64,000 nt of DNA from CAYLLS01 sp964385015 (lineage in GTDB: Bacteria; Myxococcota; UBA727; JABDBI01). Positions 56,668 through 64,000 of this stretch are shown piece after piece; the stretch's first letter is position 1; the number at the start of each line of letters is the position of its first letter. The translations under genes were made by a program, and so were the position numbers. The notes under the pieces were generated by a model that had not been told where the DNA came from, did no database searches, and was given only the letters and a program-made list of their open reading frames with translations. Where the stretch lies: the NCBI GenBank assembly GCA_964385015.1, contig CAYLLS010000001.1, positions 186,001 through 250,000 on the forward strand, in the 5' to 3' direction.

Positions 56668-57279
56668 ATGAATATAATATGTAAATTAAAACAAAATATG
56701 CGTTATAACATGATAAATGTTATTAATAAATTAGATAATAAAAAATTATTGCTTTTTGAGAAAAAAAACACACAACATTTATTATATTGGTTACATAATA
56801 AATTTTCACATAATATTCATGTTGCTTTGTTTGCTAATTTAAACAATGAAATAGGCACAAGACAGTTAGATTTTTATATGATGAAGTCTAATATTAATAG
56901 ATATTTACCAATAATGAAAAAAAATATTTATTCATTAGGGAAAATACCTGATCATAAAAATTGTCAAAATTTAGATAAGGGATATTTAAATATTCCAAAT
57001 CCTCCTGAACACACATTAAACATTAATTTTTCTGATGTAGATATTTTAATTATTCCAGGATTAGCATTTGATATTTATGGCAATAGATTAGGAAGAGGCA
57101 AAGGATATTACGATAGATCTATGAAAGATATTAAATTAAAAAATAAAAAATTAATAAAATTAGGATTAGCTTTTGATTGTCAGATTGTAGATTTTATCCC
57201 AACTAATGCTTATGATCAGAATGTAGATTATTTTTGCACTCCTAATTATGGTGTAAAAAAAACAAATATAATTTCTTAA
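56668..57279 (+). CDS. ygfA: 5-formyltetrahydrofolate cyclo-ligase
   Basis: This enzyme converts 5-formyl-THF to 5,10-methenyl-THF with ATP, recycling a folate side product. The 203 residues show NEIGTRQLDFYMM, KYLPxM-like RYLPIMKKNIYSLG and DVDILIIPGLAFDIYGNRLGRGKGYYDR near the C-terminus, the family signature. In many gammaproteobacteria it lies downstream of the 6S RNA gene, but no 6S RNA was recognised in the 136 bases upstream. tyrS follows after 25 bases. Confidence 0.9.
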   Translation: MNIICKLKQNMRYNMINVINKLDNKKLLLFEKKNTQHLLYWLHNKFSHNIHVALFANLNNEIGTRQLDFYMMKSNINRYLPIMKKNIYSLGKIPDHKNCQNLDKGYLNIPNPPEHTLNINFSDVDILIIPGLAFDIYGNRLGRGKGYYDRSMKDIKLKNKKLIKLGLAFDCQIVDFIPTNAYDQNVDYFCTPNYGVKKTNIIS

Positions 57280-57304
57280 TTTATATATTAAATATGATAC
57301 TTGT

Positions 57305-58531
57305 ATGAATATTAATAAAATAATAACTATATTAATGCGTGGTGTAATGCAAATTAATGTTAAAAAAGAATTTAAAGAAAAAATTTTTTTTAGTTATAAA
57401 AATAAAAAACCGTTATTAATTAAAATTGGATTTGATCCGACTACTGCTGATTTGCATTTAGGGCATTCTGTATTATTAATCAAAGCAAAACAATTTCAAA
57501 ATTTTGGACATAATGTTGTTATAGTTATAGGTGACTTTACAGCTAAAATAGGAGATCCAACAAATAAAACTAATACAAGATCTTTTATATCTGATAATAA
57601 TATTCTTATAAATTGCAAACAATATATAAAGCAAATATTATCTATATTAAATCCTATACAAACATTTATTAGATTTAATTCTACTTGGTTAAAACCAATG
57701 AATTTATCTAAATTTATTATCTTAGCATCTAAGTGTTCAATAATGCAAATATTAGAACGAGATGATTTTAAAATTCGTTTACAACACAATAAATCTATTG
57801 GTTTGCATGAAGTCTTATATCCATTAATGCAAGGGTATGATTCTGTTATATTAAAACCTGATATTGAAATAGGTGGAAATGATCAGTTATTTAATTTATT
57901 TATTGGTAGACAATTGATGAAATGTTATAATATAAAACCACAATGCATTATAATGATGCCATTATTAGAAGGGATTAATGCTAAAATAATTAAAAATAAA
58001 ATTGTTGGTGATAAAATGTCTAGTTCTTTAAATAATTATATATCATTAAAGCATGATGCAGATACACAATTTGGTAAAATTATGAGTATTTCTGATAATT
58101 TAATGTGGAGATATTATGAATTATTATCTTCAAAATCTCAAAGTGAAATAAATGAATTAAAACTTGGAAATTTAAAAAAAGCAAAGGAAATTTTAGCTAT
58201 TGACATTATAACACAATATCATGATATGAAATCTGCCATGCAAGCTAAAAAAAAATTTAATATTTTATTTGGGCCCTTATCAAAGAATCAAATACCTATT
58301 AACGCACCAAAATTTTTATTGAAATTAAATAAACATACTGATATTACGATTATATATATAATGAATAAATTTTTTTCTTACTCTAATAGTATGTCAAAAA
58401 GGTTAATTAGACAACAGTCGGTAAAAATAAATGGAATTACTATACGTAATATAAAATATGCATTTACTATAGGTGAATATATTTTAAAAATTGGTAAAAA
58501 ACGTTATGGGAAATTGATAGTTCAATTATAA
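57305..58531 (+). CDS. tyrS: Tyrosyl-tRNA synthetase
   Basis: This class I synthetase charges tRNA-Tyr. The 408 residues show KIGFDPTTADLHLGHSVLLIKAKQFQ (HIGH motif as HLGH), GGNDQLFNLFIGRQLM and the KMSKS loop as GDKMSSSLNNYISL, followed by a C-terminal S4 domain (SKRLIRQQSVKINGITIRNIKYAF). The short active-site form corresponds to the TyrRS found in Legionella-like and many other proteobacteria rather than E. coli TyrS. It converges on lepB with 23 bases between. Confidence 0.95.
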   Translation: MNINKIITILMRGVMQINVKKEFKEKIFFSYKNKKPLLIKIGFDPTTADLHLGHSVLLIKAKQFQNFGHNVVIVIGDFTAKIGDPTNKTNTRSFISDNNILINCKQYIKQILSILNPIQTFIRFNSTWLKPMNLSKFIILASKCSIMQILERDDFKIRLQHNKSIGLHEVLYPLMQGYDSVILKPDIEIGGNDQLFNLFIGRQLMKCYNIKPQCIIMMPLLEGINAKIIKNKIVGDKMSSSLNNYISLKHDADTQFGKIMSISDNLMWRYYELLSSKSQSEINELKLGNLKKAKEILAIDIITQYHDMKSAMQAKKKFNILFGPLSKNQIPINAPKFLLKLNKHTDITIIYIMNKFFSYSNSMSKRLIRQQSVKINGITIRNIKYAFTIGEYILKIGKKRYGKLIVQL

Positions 58532-58554
58532 TATATATAATTAATATAAAAAAT

Positions 58555-59799
58555 CTATCTAATTAGTGAAAAACAACGTCTCCATCTGATTTCAGGTATT
58601 TTAAAATTACTAAATTCAATCAAATTATTAGCATTGTTAACACTTGCCCATAAACATATTGCTTTGCCCTTTACCATGTTAATAGGTAATGCACCCCAAA
58701 ACCTACTATCTAATGAATTCCCTCTATTGTCACCAATAACAAATAAAAAACCATCATTTACAGTACATATTTTATTATTGCAAGATATGCCTGGCATATC
58801 ATTGTTGTTATTAATTGGCCATGATTTCTCATATAAAAAACGATTATGTGGCGGGCTATGTAATATATGATGTTTTATATTGTTTATAACTTCTATATTT
58901 GTAAATCCTATATATGCATTCCAAAAATTTTTGTTTTGTTGTAAACAGTAATTTGTATAATTCATATATTGATCTATCATAATATGTGAGTATGCTTTGT
59001 TATTAACGTATATAACAGTATCTTTAATGTAAATTTTATCTCCTGGACATGCTATTACTCTTTTAATCCAATTTTGGCCTGCATGTTGTGAATTAATATA
59101 ATAAGGGGCTTGAAATACAATAACATCTCCTGCTTTTGGAGTAGACCATCTAAATAAATAAGATGATATTTTAGAAAATGGATTTAATAATCCATATCTT
59201 AATTTAAATGCAAATAAATGATCGCCTATTAATAGTGTAGGCATCATAGAACTAGATGGTATTTGGAACGCTTCTAAACATATACTCTTAATTGATATTA
59301 TTAATATAATACATGCAATTAGAGAATATATATTTTTTTTTGTATAATAATTATTTTGTTTATTTTTACCATATAATGATATTATATAAATTAAATTATT
59401 TAATTCTACAATTTTATTATTTTGTTTTATAGTATTAAAATTTATATCTAAATCAATATCTTTAATTAAACAATTTAATTTATCAAAATTTAATTGCATA
59501 TTTGTATTATATATATTGTTTTTAGAAAATTGTTCTATATATTTTGTTTTATTTAATAAAAGATGTTTGCCATTACGTAATGTTTTATATATTGATTTAT
59601 TATAATAGTTTAAACACAAAGAATCTATATATTTTCCCATTTTAATAGTTGCATAATATATTGACATTATAGATAAAATTATTATTAATATAATATTTTG
59701 TAATAATTGCTCATATTGATATATTAATCCCCATAATATATTTAATATTAGCATATTTAATATAAATGCAATGCATGTGCCAATTGTATATTTCTTCAT
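58555..59799 (-). CDS. lepB: Signal peptidase I with enlarged cytoplasmic region
   Basis: LepB cuts signal peptides from exported proteins at the outer face of the inner membrane. The catalytic Ser lies near residue 183 in FQIPSSSMMPTLLIGDHLF and the Lys in NWIKRVIACPGDKIYI; GDNRGNSLDSRFWG is also conserved. At 414 residues it is about 90 longer than the E. coli enzyme. The extra part lies between the second hydrophobic segment (residue 50) and the helix before the active site (near 158-175) and is Asn/Lys-rich. Two N-terminal helices precede it. It is divergent from the ATP/ADP translocase gene across 192 bases. Confidence 0.94.
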   Translation of the reverse strand: MKKYTIGTCIAFILNMLILNILWGLIYQYEQLLQNIILIIILSIMSIYYATIKMGKYIDSLCLNYYNKSIYKTLRNGKHLLLNKTKYIEQFSKNNIYNTNMQLNFDKLNCLIKDIDLDINFNTIKQNNKIVELNNLIYIISLYGKNKQNNYYTKKNIYSLIACIILIISIKSICLEAFQIPSSSMMPTLLIGDHLFAFKLRYGLLNPFSKISSYLFRWSTPKAGDVIVFQAPYYINSQHAGQNWIKRVIACPGDKIYIKDTVIYVNNKAYSHIMIDQYMNYTNYCLQQNKNFWNAYIGFTNIEVINNIKHHILHSPPHNRFLYEKSWPINNNNDMPGISCNNKICTVNDGFLFVIGDNRGNSLDSRFWGALPINMVKGKAICLWASVNNANNLIEFSNFKIPEIRWRRCFSLIR

Positions 59800-59991
59800 A
59801 TCTAGCTCCTTATATAATTCAAGAAAATTATATCTTGTATATTATATTTTTATTTAATATATATGGTCATATATATTGAATAAAAATATTATCATGTTTA
59901 TTTTTTTTTTAAAAAAGAAATTTTTCTATTGCAATGATGATTTTCTTATGAGATATGTCTTTGTTTCAATTTTAATTTTATATGGTGAATT

Positions 59992-61443
59992 ATGTTTTTT
60001 AATAATATTGTCCGTTTTTTCTGGCCAGATATTAAAGATGCAGAAATTAAAAAATTTGGTATTTTATCTATTACTTTGTTTTGTACTATAGGAGCTTATT
60101 GGCTTCTAAGACTTTTAAAAGACACTGTTTTTATGAAGATTGCTTTTCCAATGACTTTAGGTTGGCCAGCTGAACAGGGGGCATTATTTCAACCATTAGC
60201 AAAAACTTTATCACCTTTAATTATTATATTTTGTGTAATAATTTATTCTAAATTAGTAGACATGTTTGAAAAGCATAAGCTATTTTATGTAATATGTTCT
60301 TTTTATGTCATATTATTTGGCATGATATCTACTTTATTAGCATTTAGAGAAATGAATGGAGATGAAGCTTTAGGCAAAAATTTAATGGCTATAATAGGAT
60401 GGTTAACATATTTTAGTATTGAAAGTTTTGGTTCAATTACTATACCTATGTTTTGGTCTTTTGTTATTAGTATTACAGATTCAGAATCAGCTAAAACAGG
60501 ATTTCCGTTTATTTTGGTAGGTGCCCAAATTGGAAGTATAAGTGGGTCATTATTAAGTATTTTTTCAAAAGAAGTAGGTGGCGTATCAATATTATTTTTT
60601 GTAAGTACTGCTATTATATGTATTGTTATAGGATTAATTTATATATTTATGAAAGTTATTCCTTCTGAACAAATGATGGATTCTAATATAAGCATAAAGA
60701 GAGTTAAAACAGTTAAGAAGAAAAAAGAAGGATTTGTTGCTGGGTTTTATAATGGCATATCTATTATTTTGAAAAATCCATATTTATTAGGTGTATTTGT
60801 TGTTTCTACAGTATATGAAGTAGTTGGAACTATTATAGATTATCAAATGAAAAGACAAGCTTCTTTATCTGTTAATTTTATTGGTGAATCTGGATTTGCT
60901 AAATTTATGGGTATTTTCGGAGTAAGTGCTAATGGATTAAGTTTTTTATTAGCTTTATTAGGAACAAGTTACATTATGAAAAGATTTGGGTTAAAAATAT
61001 GTTTATTTATTTTTCCAGTTATCTTGGGAATATCTATTATATTTCTTTATTTATATTCAACCTTATTTTCTAATAATGCTGAAAATTTATTATGGGCTAC
61101 TTTTTTTGTTATGATAGTATGCAAAGGGTTAACATATTCATTAAATAATCCTACTAAAGATATGATGTATATTCCTACTAGTAAGGCTGCTAGATATAAA
61201 GCTAAGGGATGGATAGAAATGTTTGGCGCTAGAACTGCAAAAATGGCAGGTTCTCAAGTTACAAATGTATTTAAAAGAGATGTAACAACATTATTAGTCT
61301 TTGGAACAATATTTTCTTTAGGTATTATTGCATTTTGGTTATTTGCTGCTTGGTATGTAGGCAAAAAAAATGCAGAATTATTAAGTGAAGGTAAAATTGT
61401 TTCTCAAGAGGGAATCGTATTAGCTTCTGATCATATAGAATAA
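59992..61443 (+). CDS. tlc: ATP/ADP translocase (nucleotide transporter)
   Basis: This 483-residue membrane protein of the TlcA/NTT family has about 12 helices. In Rickettsia, Chlamydia and plastids the family exchanges ATP for ADP across the inner membrane. Recognisable segments are FGILSITLFCTIGAYWLLRLLKDTVFM, GWLTYFSIESFGSITIPMFWSF, GAQIGSISGSLLSIF, KNPYLLGVFVVSTVYEVVGTIIDYQMK, NNPTKDMMYIPTSKAARYKAKGWIEMFGAR. Some relatives import other nucleotides or NAD, so the exact substrate is not fixed. GGTGA lies before the ATG at 59992. It marks an intracellular lifestyle with access to host ATP. The upstream 192-base spacer holds only A/T-rich sequence. Confidence 0.95.
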   Translation: MFFNNIVRFFWPDIKDAEIKKFGILSITLFCTIGAYWLLRLLKDTVFMKIAFPMTLGWPAEQGALFQPLAKTLSPLIIIFCVIIYSKLVDMFEKHKLFYVICSFYVILFGMISTLLAFREMNGDEALGKNLMAIIGWLTYFSIESFGSITIPMFWSFVISITDSESAKTGFPFILVGAQIGSISGSLLSIFSKEVGGVSILFFVSTAIICIVIGLIYIFMKVIPSEQMMDSNISIKRVKTVKKKKEGFVAGFYNGISIILKNPYLLGVFVVSTVYEVVGTIIDYQMKRQASLSVNFIGESGFAKFMGIFGVSANGLSFLLALLGTSYIMKRFGLKICLFIFPVILGISIIFLYLYSTLFSNNAENLLWATFFVMIVCKGLTYSLNNPTKDMMYIPTSKAARYKAKGWIEMFGARTAKMAGSQVTNVFKRDVTTLLVFGTIFSLGIIAFWLFAAWYVGKKNAELLSEGKIVSQEGIVLASDHIE

Positions 61444-61511
61444 TTTTTTATATATTATAATGTATTTAACATGTTGTTTTTTTTTAACATTAATATATAA
61501 TAACATATATT

Positions 61512-63167
61512 ATGTGTAAATATTTAGTCACAGCAGCTCTTCCATATGCTAATGGACCTATACATTTAGGACATTTAGTCGAACATATACAAGTAAGTAT
61601 TTTTGTAAATGCTTTAAAAATGTATAAACATGATGTATTATGTGTTTGTGGAACTGATGCACATGGTACAGCTATTGAAATTGAATCTAATAAAAACAAA
61701 ATAACACCAGAAGTGTTTATTGATAAATATAGACAATTACATGAGAAGAGCTTGTTGGCTTTTAATATTAAATATGATGGTGGTTATGGTAGCACGCATA
61801 CGAAAAAAAATAAAAAAAATGTTATTAACATATTTAATTTATTAAGACAAAAGAAACATATTATACAAAAAGATATAATACAATGGTTTGATCCAAAAGT
61901 ACAAAGATTTTTATCTGATAGATTAATTTTAGGAACATGTCCAAAATGTTATACTAATGATCAATATGGTGATAACTGTGAAAAATGCGGTTCTACATAT
62001 AATTCTATAGAATTAATTCATCCAAAAAGTTTGCTTAGTAATATAAAACCTATTTTAAAACATAGTAAACATTATTTTCTTAAATTAAATGATAATGTTG
62101 ATGAATTAAAAAAATGGATATTTGACATGAGTAATGCTGGATTACTGAATAAGGATATTAAAAAATTTTTAATAACTTGGTTTAAATATGATTTAAAAGA
62201 TTGGGACATAAGTCGTGATGCACCTTATTTTGGTTTTAATATACCTGATGCAATTAATAGTTATATTTATGTATGGTTTGATGCCACTATAGGCTATATT
62301 AGTTTAACTGAATTAGCTGCAAAAAACAAAAATCGTGATATTAGTCATTATTGGAAAGGGAAAGATAAGAACACACAAATAATTCATTTTATAGGAAAAG
62401 ATGTTATTTATTTTCATATGTTATTTTGGCCTTCAATTTTAATTGCCTGTAATTATTCATTGCCAACTTCTGTTGTAGTTCATGGAATGCTGACGATTAA
62501 TCATAAAAAAATGTCAAAATCTAGAAATACTTTTATATTAGCAGATGATTTTTTAAAACATTTGCCATCTGAAGCATTGAGATATTATTTTGGATCTAAA
62601 TTAAATTTTAATATAGAAGATATTGATTTAAATTTTTATGATTTGCAAACAAAAATAAATAAAGATTTAATAGATAAGATTATTAATATCATAAGTAGAA
62701 CTATTAATATGTTGCATCTTTATAACAATGCTAAATATGGTGATATGGAAAATACATCTCATGATATTATAAAATATGTAATAAAAATTACTAATAAAGT
62801 CAAAACTTACTACATGTCATATGAATATAATAAAGTAATATATTATGTATTAAAAATAGCTGATATAACTAATGGTTATCTACAAAAAAATGAACCTTGG
62901 AAAAATATTAAAAATAATTTTGATAAAACAATAAAACAAATTACAACAGCATTATGGTGCGGAAAAGTTGCAATTGCATTACTAAAACCAATAATTCCTA
63001 AATTAGCAGATAAAACAAAATTATTATTAAATATTCATGATATATGGGATTTTGATAATATTTTATATAAATTACCTAAAAATCAAACTGTACAAAAATA
63101 TAAAATATTATTTAATAAAATTGACACTAATGATATAGAAGCATTATTAAATTTATATAAAATATAA
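61512..63167 (+). CDS. metG: Methionyl-tRNA synthetase
   Basis: MetG charges initiator and elongator tRNA-Met. The 551 residues show ALPYANGPIHLGHLVEHIQ (HIGH motif as HLGH), the two-knuckle zinc site CPKCYTNDQYGDNCEKCGSTY, WFDATIGYIS, and the KMSKS loop HKKMSKSRNTFI. The C-terminal tRNA-binding dimerisation domain of E. coli MetG (677 residues) is missing, a form common in reduced genomes and in type 1 MetG. It converges on bamB with three bases between the stop codons. Confidence 0.96.
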   Translation: MCKYLVTAALPYANGPIHLGHLVEHIQVSIFVNALKMYKHDVLCVCGTDAHGTAIEIESNKNKITPEVFIDKYRQLHEKSLLAFNIKYDGGYGSTHTKKNKKNVINIFNLLRQKKHIIQKDIIQWFDPKVQRFLSDRLILGTCPKCYTNDQYGDNCEKCGSTYNSIELIHPKSLLSNIKPILKHSKHYFLKLNDNVDELKKWIFDMSNAGLLNKDIKKFLITWFKYDLKDWDISRDAPYFGFNIPDAINSYIYVWFDATIGYISLTELAAKNKNRDISHYWKGKDKNTQIIHFIGKDVIYFHMLFWPSILIACNYSLPTSVVVHGMLTINHKKMSKSRNTFILADDFLKHLPSEALRYYFGSKLNFNIEDIDLNFYDLQTKINKDLIDKIINIISRTINMLHLYNNAKYGDMENTSHDIIKYVIKITNKVKTYYMSYEYNKVIYYVLKIADITNGYLQKNEPWKNIKNNFDKTIKQITTALWCGKVAIALLKPIIPKLADKTKLLLNIHDIWDFDNILYKLPKNQTVQKYKILFNKIDTNDIEALLNLYKI

Positions 63168-63170
63168 ATA

Positions 63171-64000
63171 TTATAAAAACATTTTTGTATTTAATATATA
63201 GTATTTGTTTAAATTATTATCATAACGCATCATATGCATAGAGTTTCTATATATATAAAATATGGTATTATTTTGATATAAATTGATATCAACTTTTTGT
63301 TCTAATATTCCGGAATTTTTATTTATTATGATAAGCTTTAATTGTTTTGTTATACAAAATATATGATGTTTATGATTTATACATACTATGCGTATTATAT
63401 TATTAATGTTTTTTTTCCATATAAATTTGCCATTTTTAATATTAATATTGATTAATGCGTTTGTTGTAGATATAAAAATAAAATTATCATTAATTAATAT
63501 ATTATTAATACGTTTAAGATAAATTTTCCATATTTTTATTATGTTTTTAGATATCAGCAATAACCCTTTATTATAAGAAGAACTAATTATATTATAATTT
63601 TTATATTGTTGATGATTAAATATATCTGCAAATATTATGTTTATATAACTAATATTTAATGTTTTAATTATTTGACCTGATTGTGCATTTATAAAATTAA
63701 TATTACCATTTGCGTTTGGGCATGATAATATTTTCATAATTTTATTATTTAAATAAATTTTACTTATAATTGGACCATAGGTTGGCATTAATATCATTTT
63801 AGAATGATTATATTTTTTTTTGAACCACAATATTTTTCCATGATGTATATGAATTGCATAAATTGTAGATAATTTAGATATTACATATAAAATATTATTA
63901 TCATTATATATATGATTTAAAATGTTGGAATCTAATTTAATAATCCATTTAATACTACACGTATTAATATCAATATTTATTAAAAATTGATTTCTTATAG
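63171..64000 (-). CDS. bamB: Outer-membrane assembly beta-propeller protein BamB, 5' end outside window
   Basis: The frame is open from the TAA at 63171 to the right edge, so the gene continues beyond it. The TTG at 63830 is internal, not a start. Repeated PQQ-propeller blades are visible: NTCSIKWIIKLDSN, then LYVISKLSTIYAIHIHHGKI followed by LWFKKKY, then GNINFINAQSGQIIKTLN and ALININIKNGKFIWKKN. BamB is an outer-membrane lipoprotein of the BAM complex that inserts porins; the lipoprotein signal lies outside the window. Blades are poorly conserved, so another PQQ-propeller protein cannot be fully excluded. Confidence 0.75.
   Translation of the reverse strand, partial: IRNQFLINIDINTCSIKWIIKLDSNILNHIYNDNNILYVISKLSTIYAIHIHHGKILWFKKKYNHSKMILMPTYGPIISKIYLNNKIMKILSCPNANGNINFINAQSGQIIKTLNISYINIIFADIFNHQQYKNYNIISSSYNKGLLLISKNIIKIWKIYLKRINNILINDNFIFISTTNALININIKNGKFIWKKNINNIIRIVCINHKHHIFCITKQLKLIIINKNSGILEQKVDINLYQNNTIFYIYRNSMHMMRYDNNLNKYYILNTKMFL

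Noticed and set aside
59876..60091. Small plus-strand frame just before the ATP/ADP translocase
   Set aside because: It overlaps the start of the translocase in another frame, is mostly Phe/Leu/Lys from A/T tracts and has no recognisable domain or good ribosome site.
63828..63830. TTG at 63830 as the start of the beta-propeller gene
   Set aside because: The same frame stays open to the right edge and encodes further propeller blades.
1..64000. CRISPR arrays, insertion sequences, prophage genes, toxin-antitoxin pairs, rRNA genes or riboswitches
   Set aside because: No spaced direct repeats, transposase or phage proteins, rRNA signatures or recognisable riboswitch cores were found on either strand.

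Overview
The window is a very AT-rich (by eye about one base in five is G or C), gene-dense bacterial chromosome segment. Its genes are short-spaced and often overlapping, with no insertion sequences, prophage, CRISPR array or rRNA. Content points to a host-associated gammaproteobacterium with a reduced genome: gamma-type rpoB/rpoC, DUF1844, MiaB, a SUF operon ordered Rrf2-sufBCDSUT, a tripartite proton-translocating transhydrogenase, and a Rickettsia/Chlamydia-type ATP/ADP translocase. Legionellales-like endosymbionts are a reasonable guess, but placement was not tested. The standard code fits: TGA is a normal stop in five genes, three of them in ATGA start-stop overlaps.

Layout. 1-3329: 3' part of fused acyl-CoA mutase IcmF (cut by the left edge) and a PilZ protein. 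3335-16359 (minus): rpoB, rpoC, an acyl-CoA dehydrogenase, pntAA, pntAB, pntB in one co-directional run. 16566-17849: proS without the editing domain. 18023-22678: tgt, yajC, secD, secF. 22739-23129: tmRNA. 23345-27166: glutaminase, eukaryotic-type glutamine synthetase and ammonium transporter in one operon, facing a 2-oxoglutarate/malate-type transporter (27212-28630). 28831-30864: ligA. 31057-35982: pth, deoC, deoA, nupC (in-frame TGA) and purine nucleoside phosphorylase. 35995-41697: M16 peptidase, rsmI, an ABC exporter pair, rplS. 41786-49019: SUF operon with its Rrf2 regulator, divergent from a glutaredoxin/rhodanese fusion, with a palindromic operator between them. 49047-53127: tRNA-Leu, miaB, tatC, tatB, truA, DUF1844 and a 50-residue gene. 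53271-58531: CoA transferase pair, argS, 5-formyltetrahydrofolate cyclo-ligase, tyrS. 58555-64000: lepB, ATP/ADP translocase, metG, and the 3' part of bamB (cut by the right edge).

How it fits together. The cell seems to live partly on host metabolites: it can exchange ATP/ADP, take up and phosphorolyse nucleosides (if NupC works), exchange dicarboxylates and move ammonium. It keeps transcription, translation, Sec/Tat export and Fe-S assembly. Acyl-CoA enzymes (IcmF, acyl-CoA dehydrogenase, SCOT-type transferase) and transhydrogenase indicate an active respiratory carbon metabolism. The most unusual unit is the nitrogen cluster at 23345-28630, which combines animal-like glutaminase, eukaryotic-type glutamine synthetase, AmtB and a plastid-like dicarboxylate exchanger. 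No gene-free stretch exceeds 300 bases once the tmRNA and the 50-residue gene are counted.
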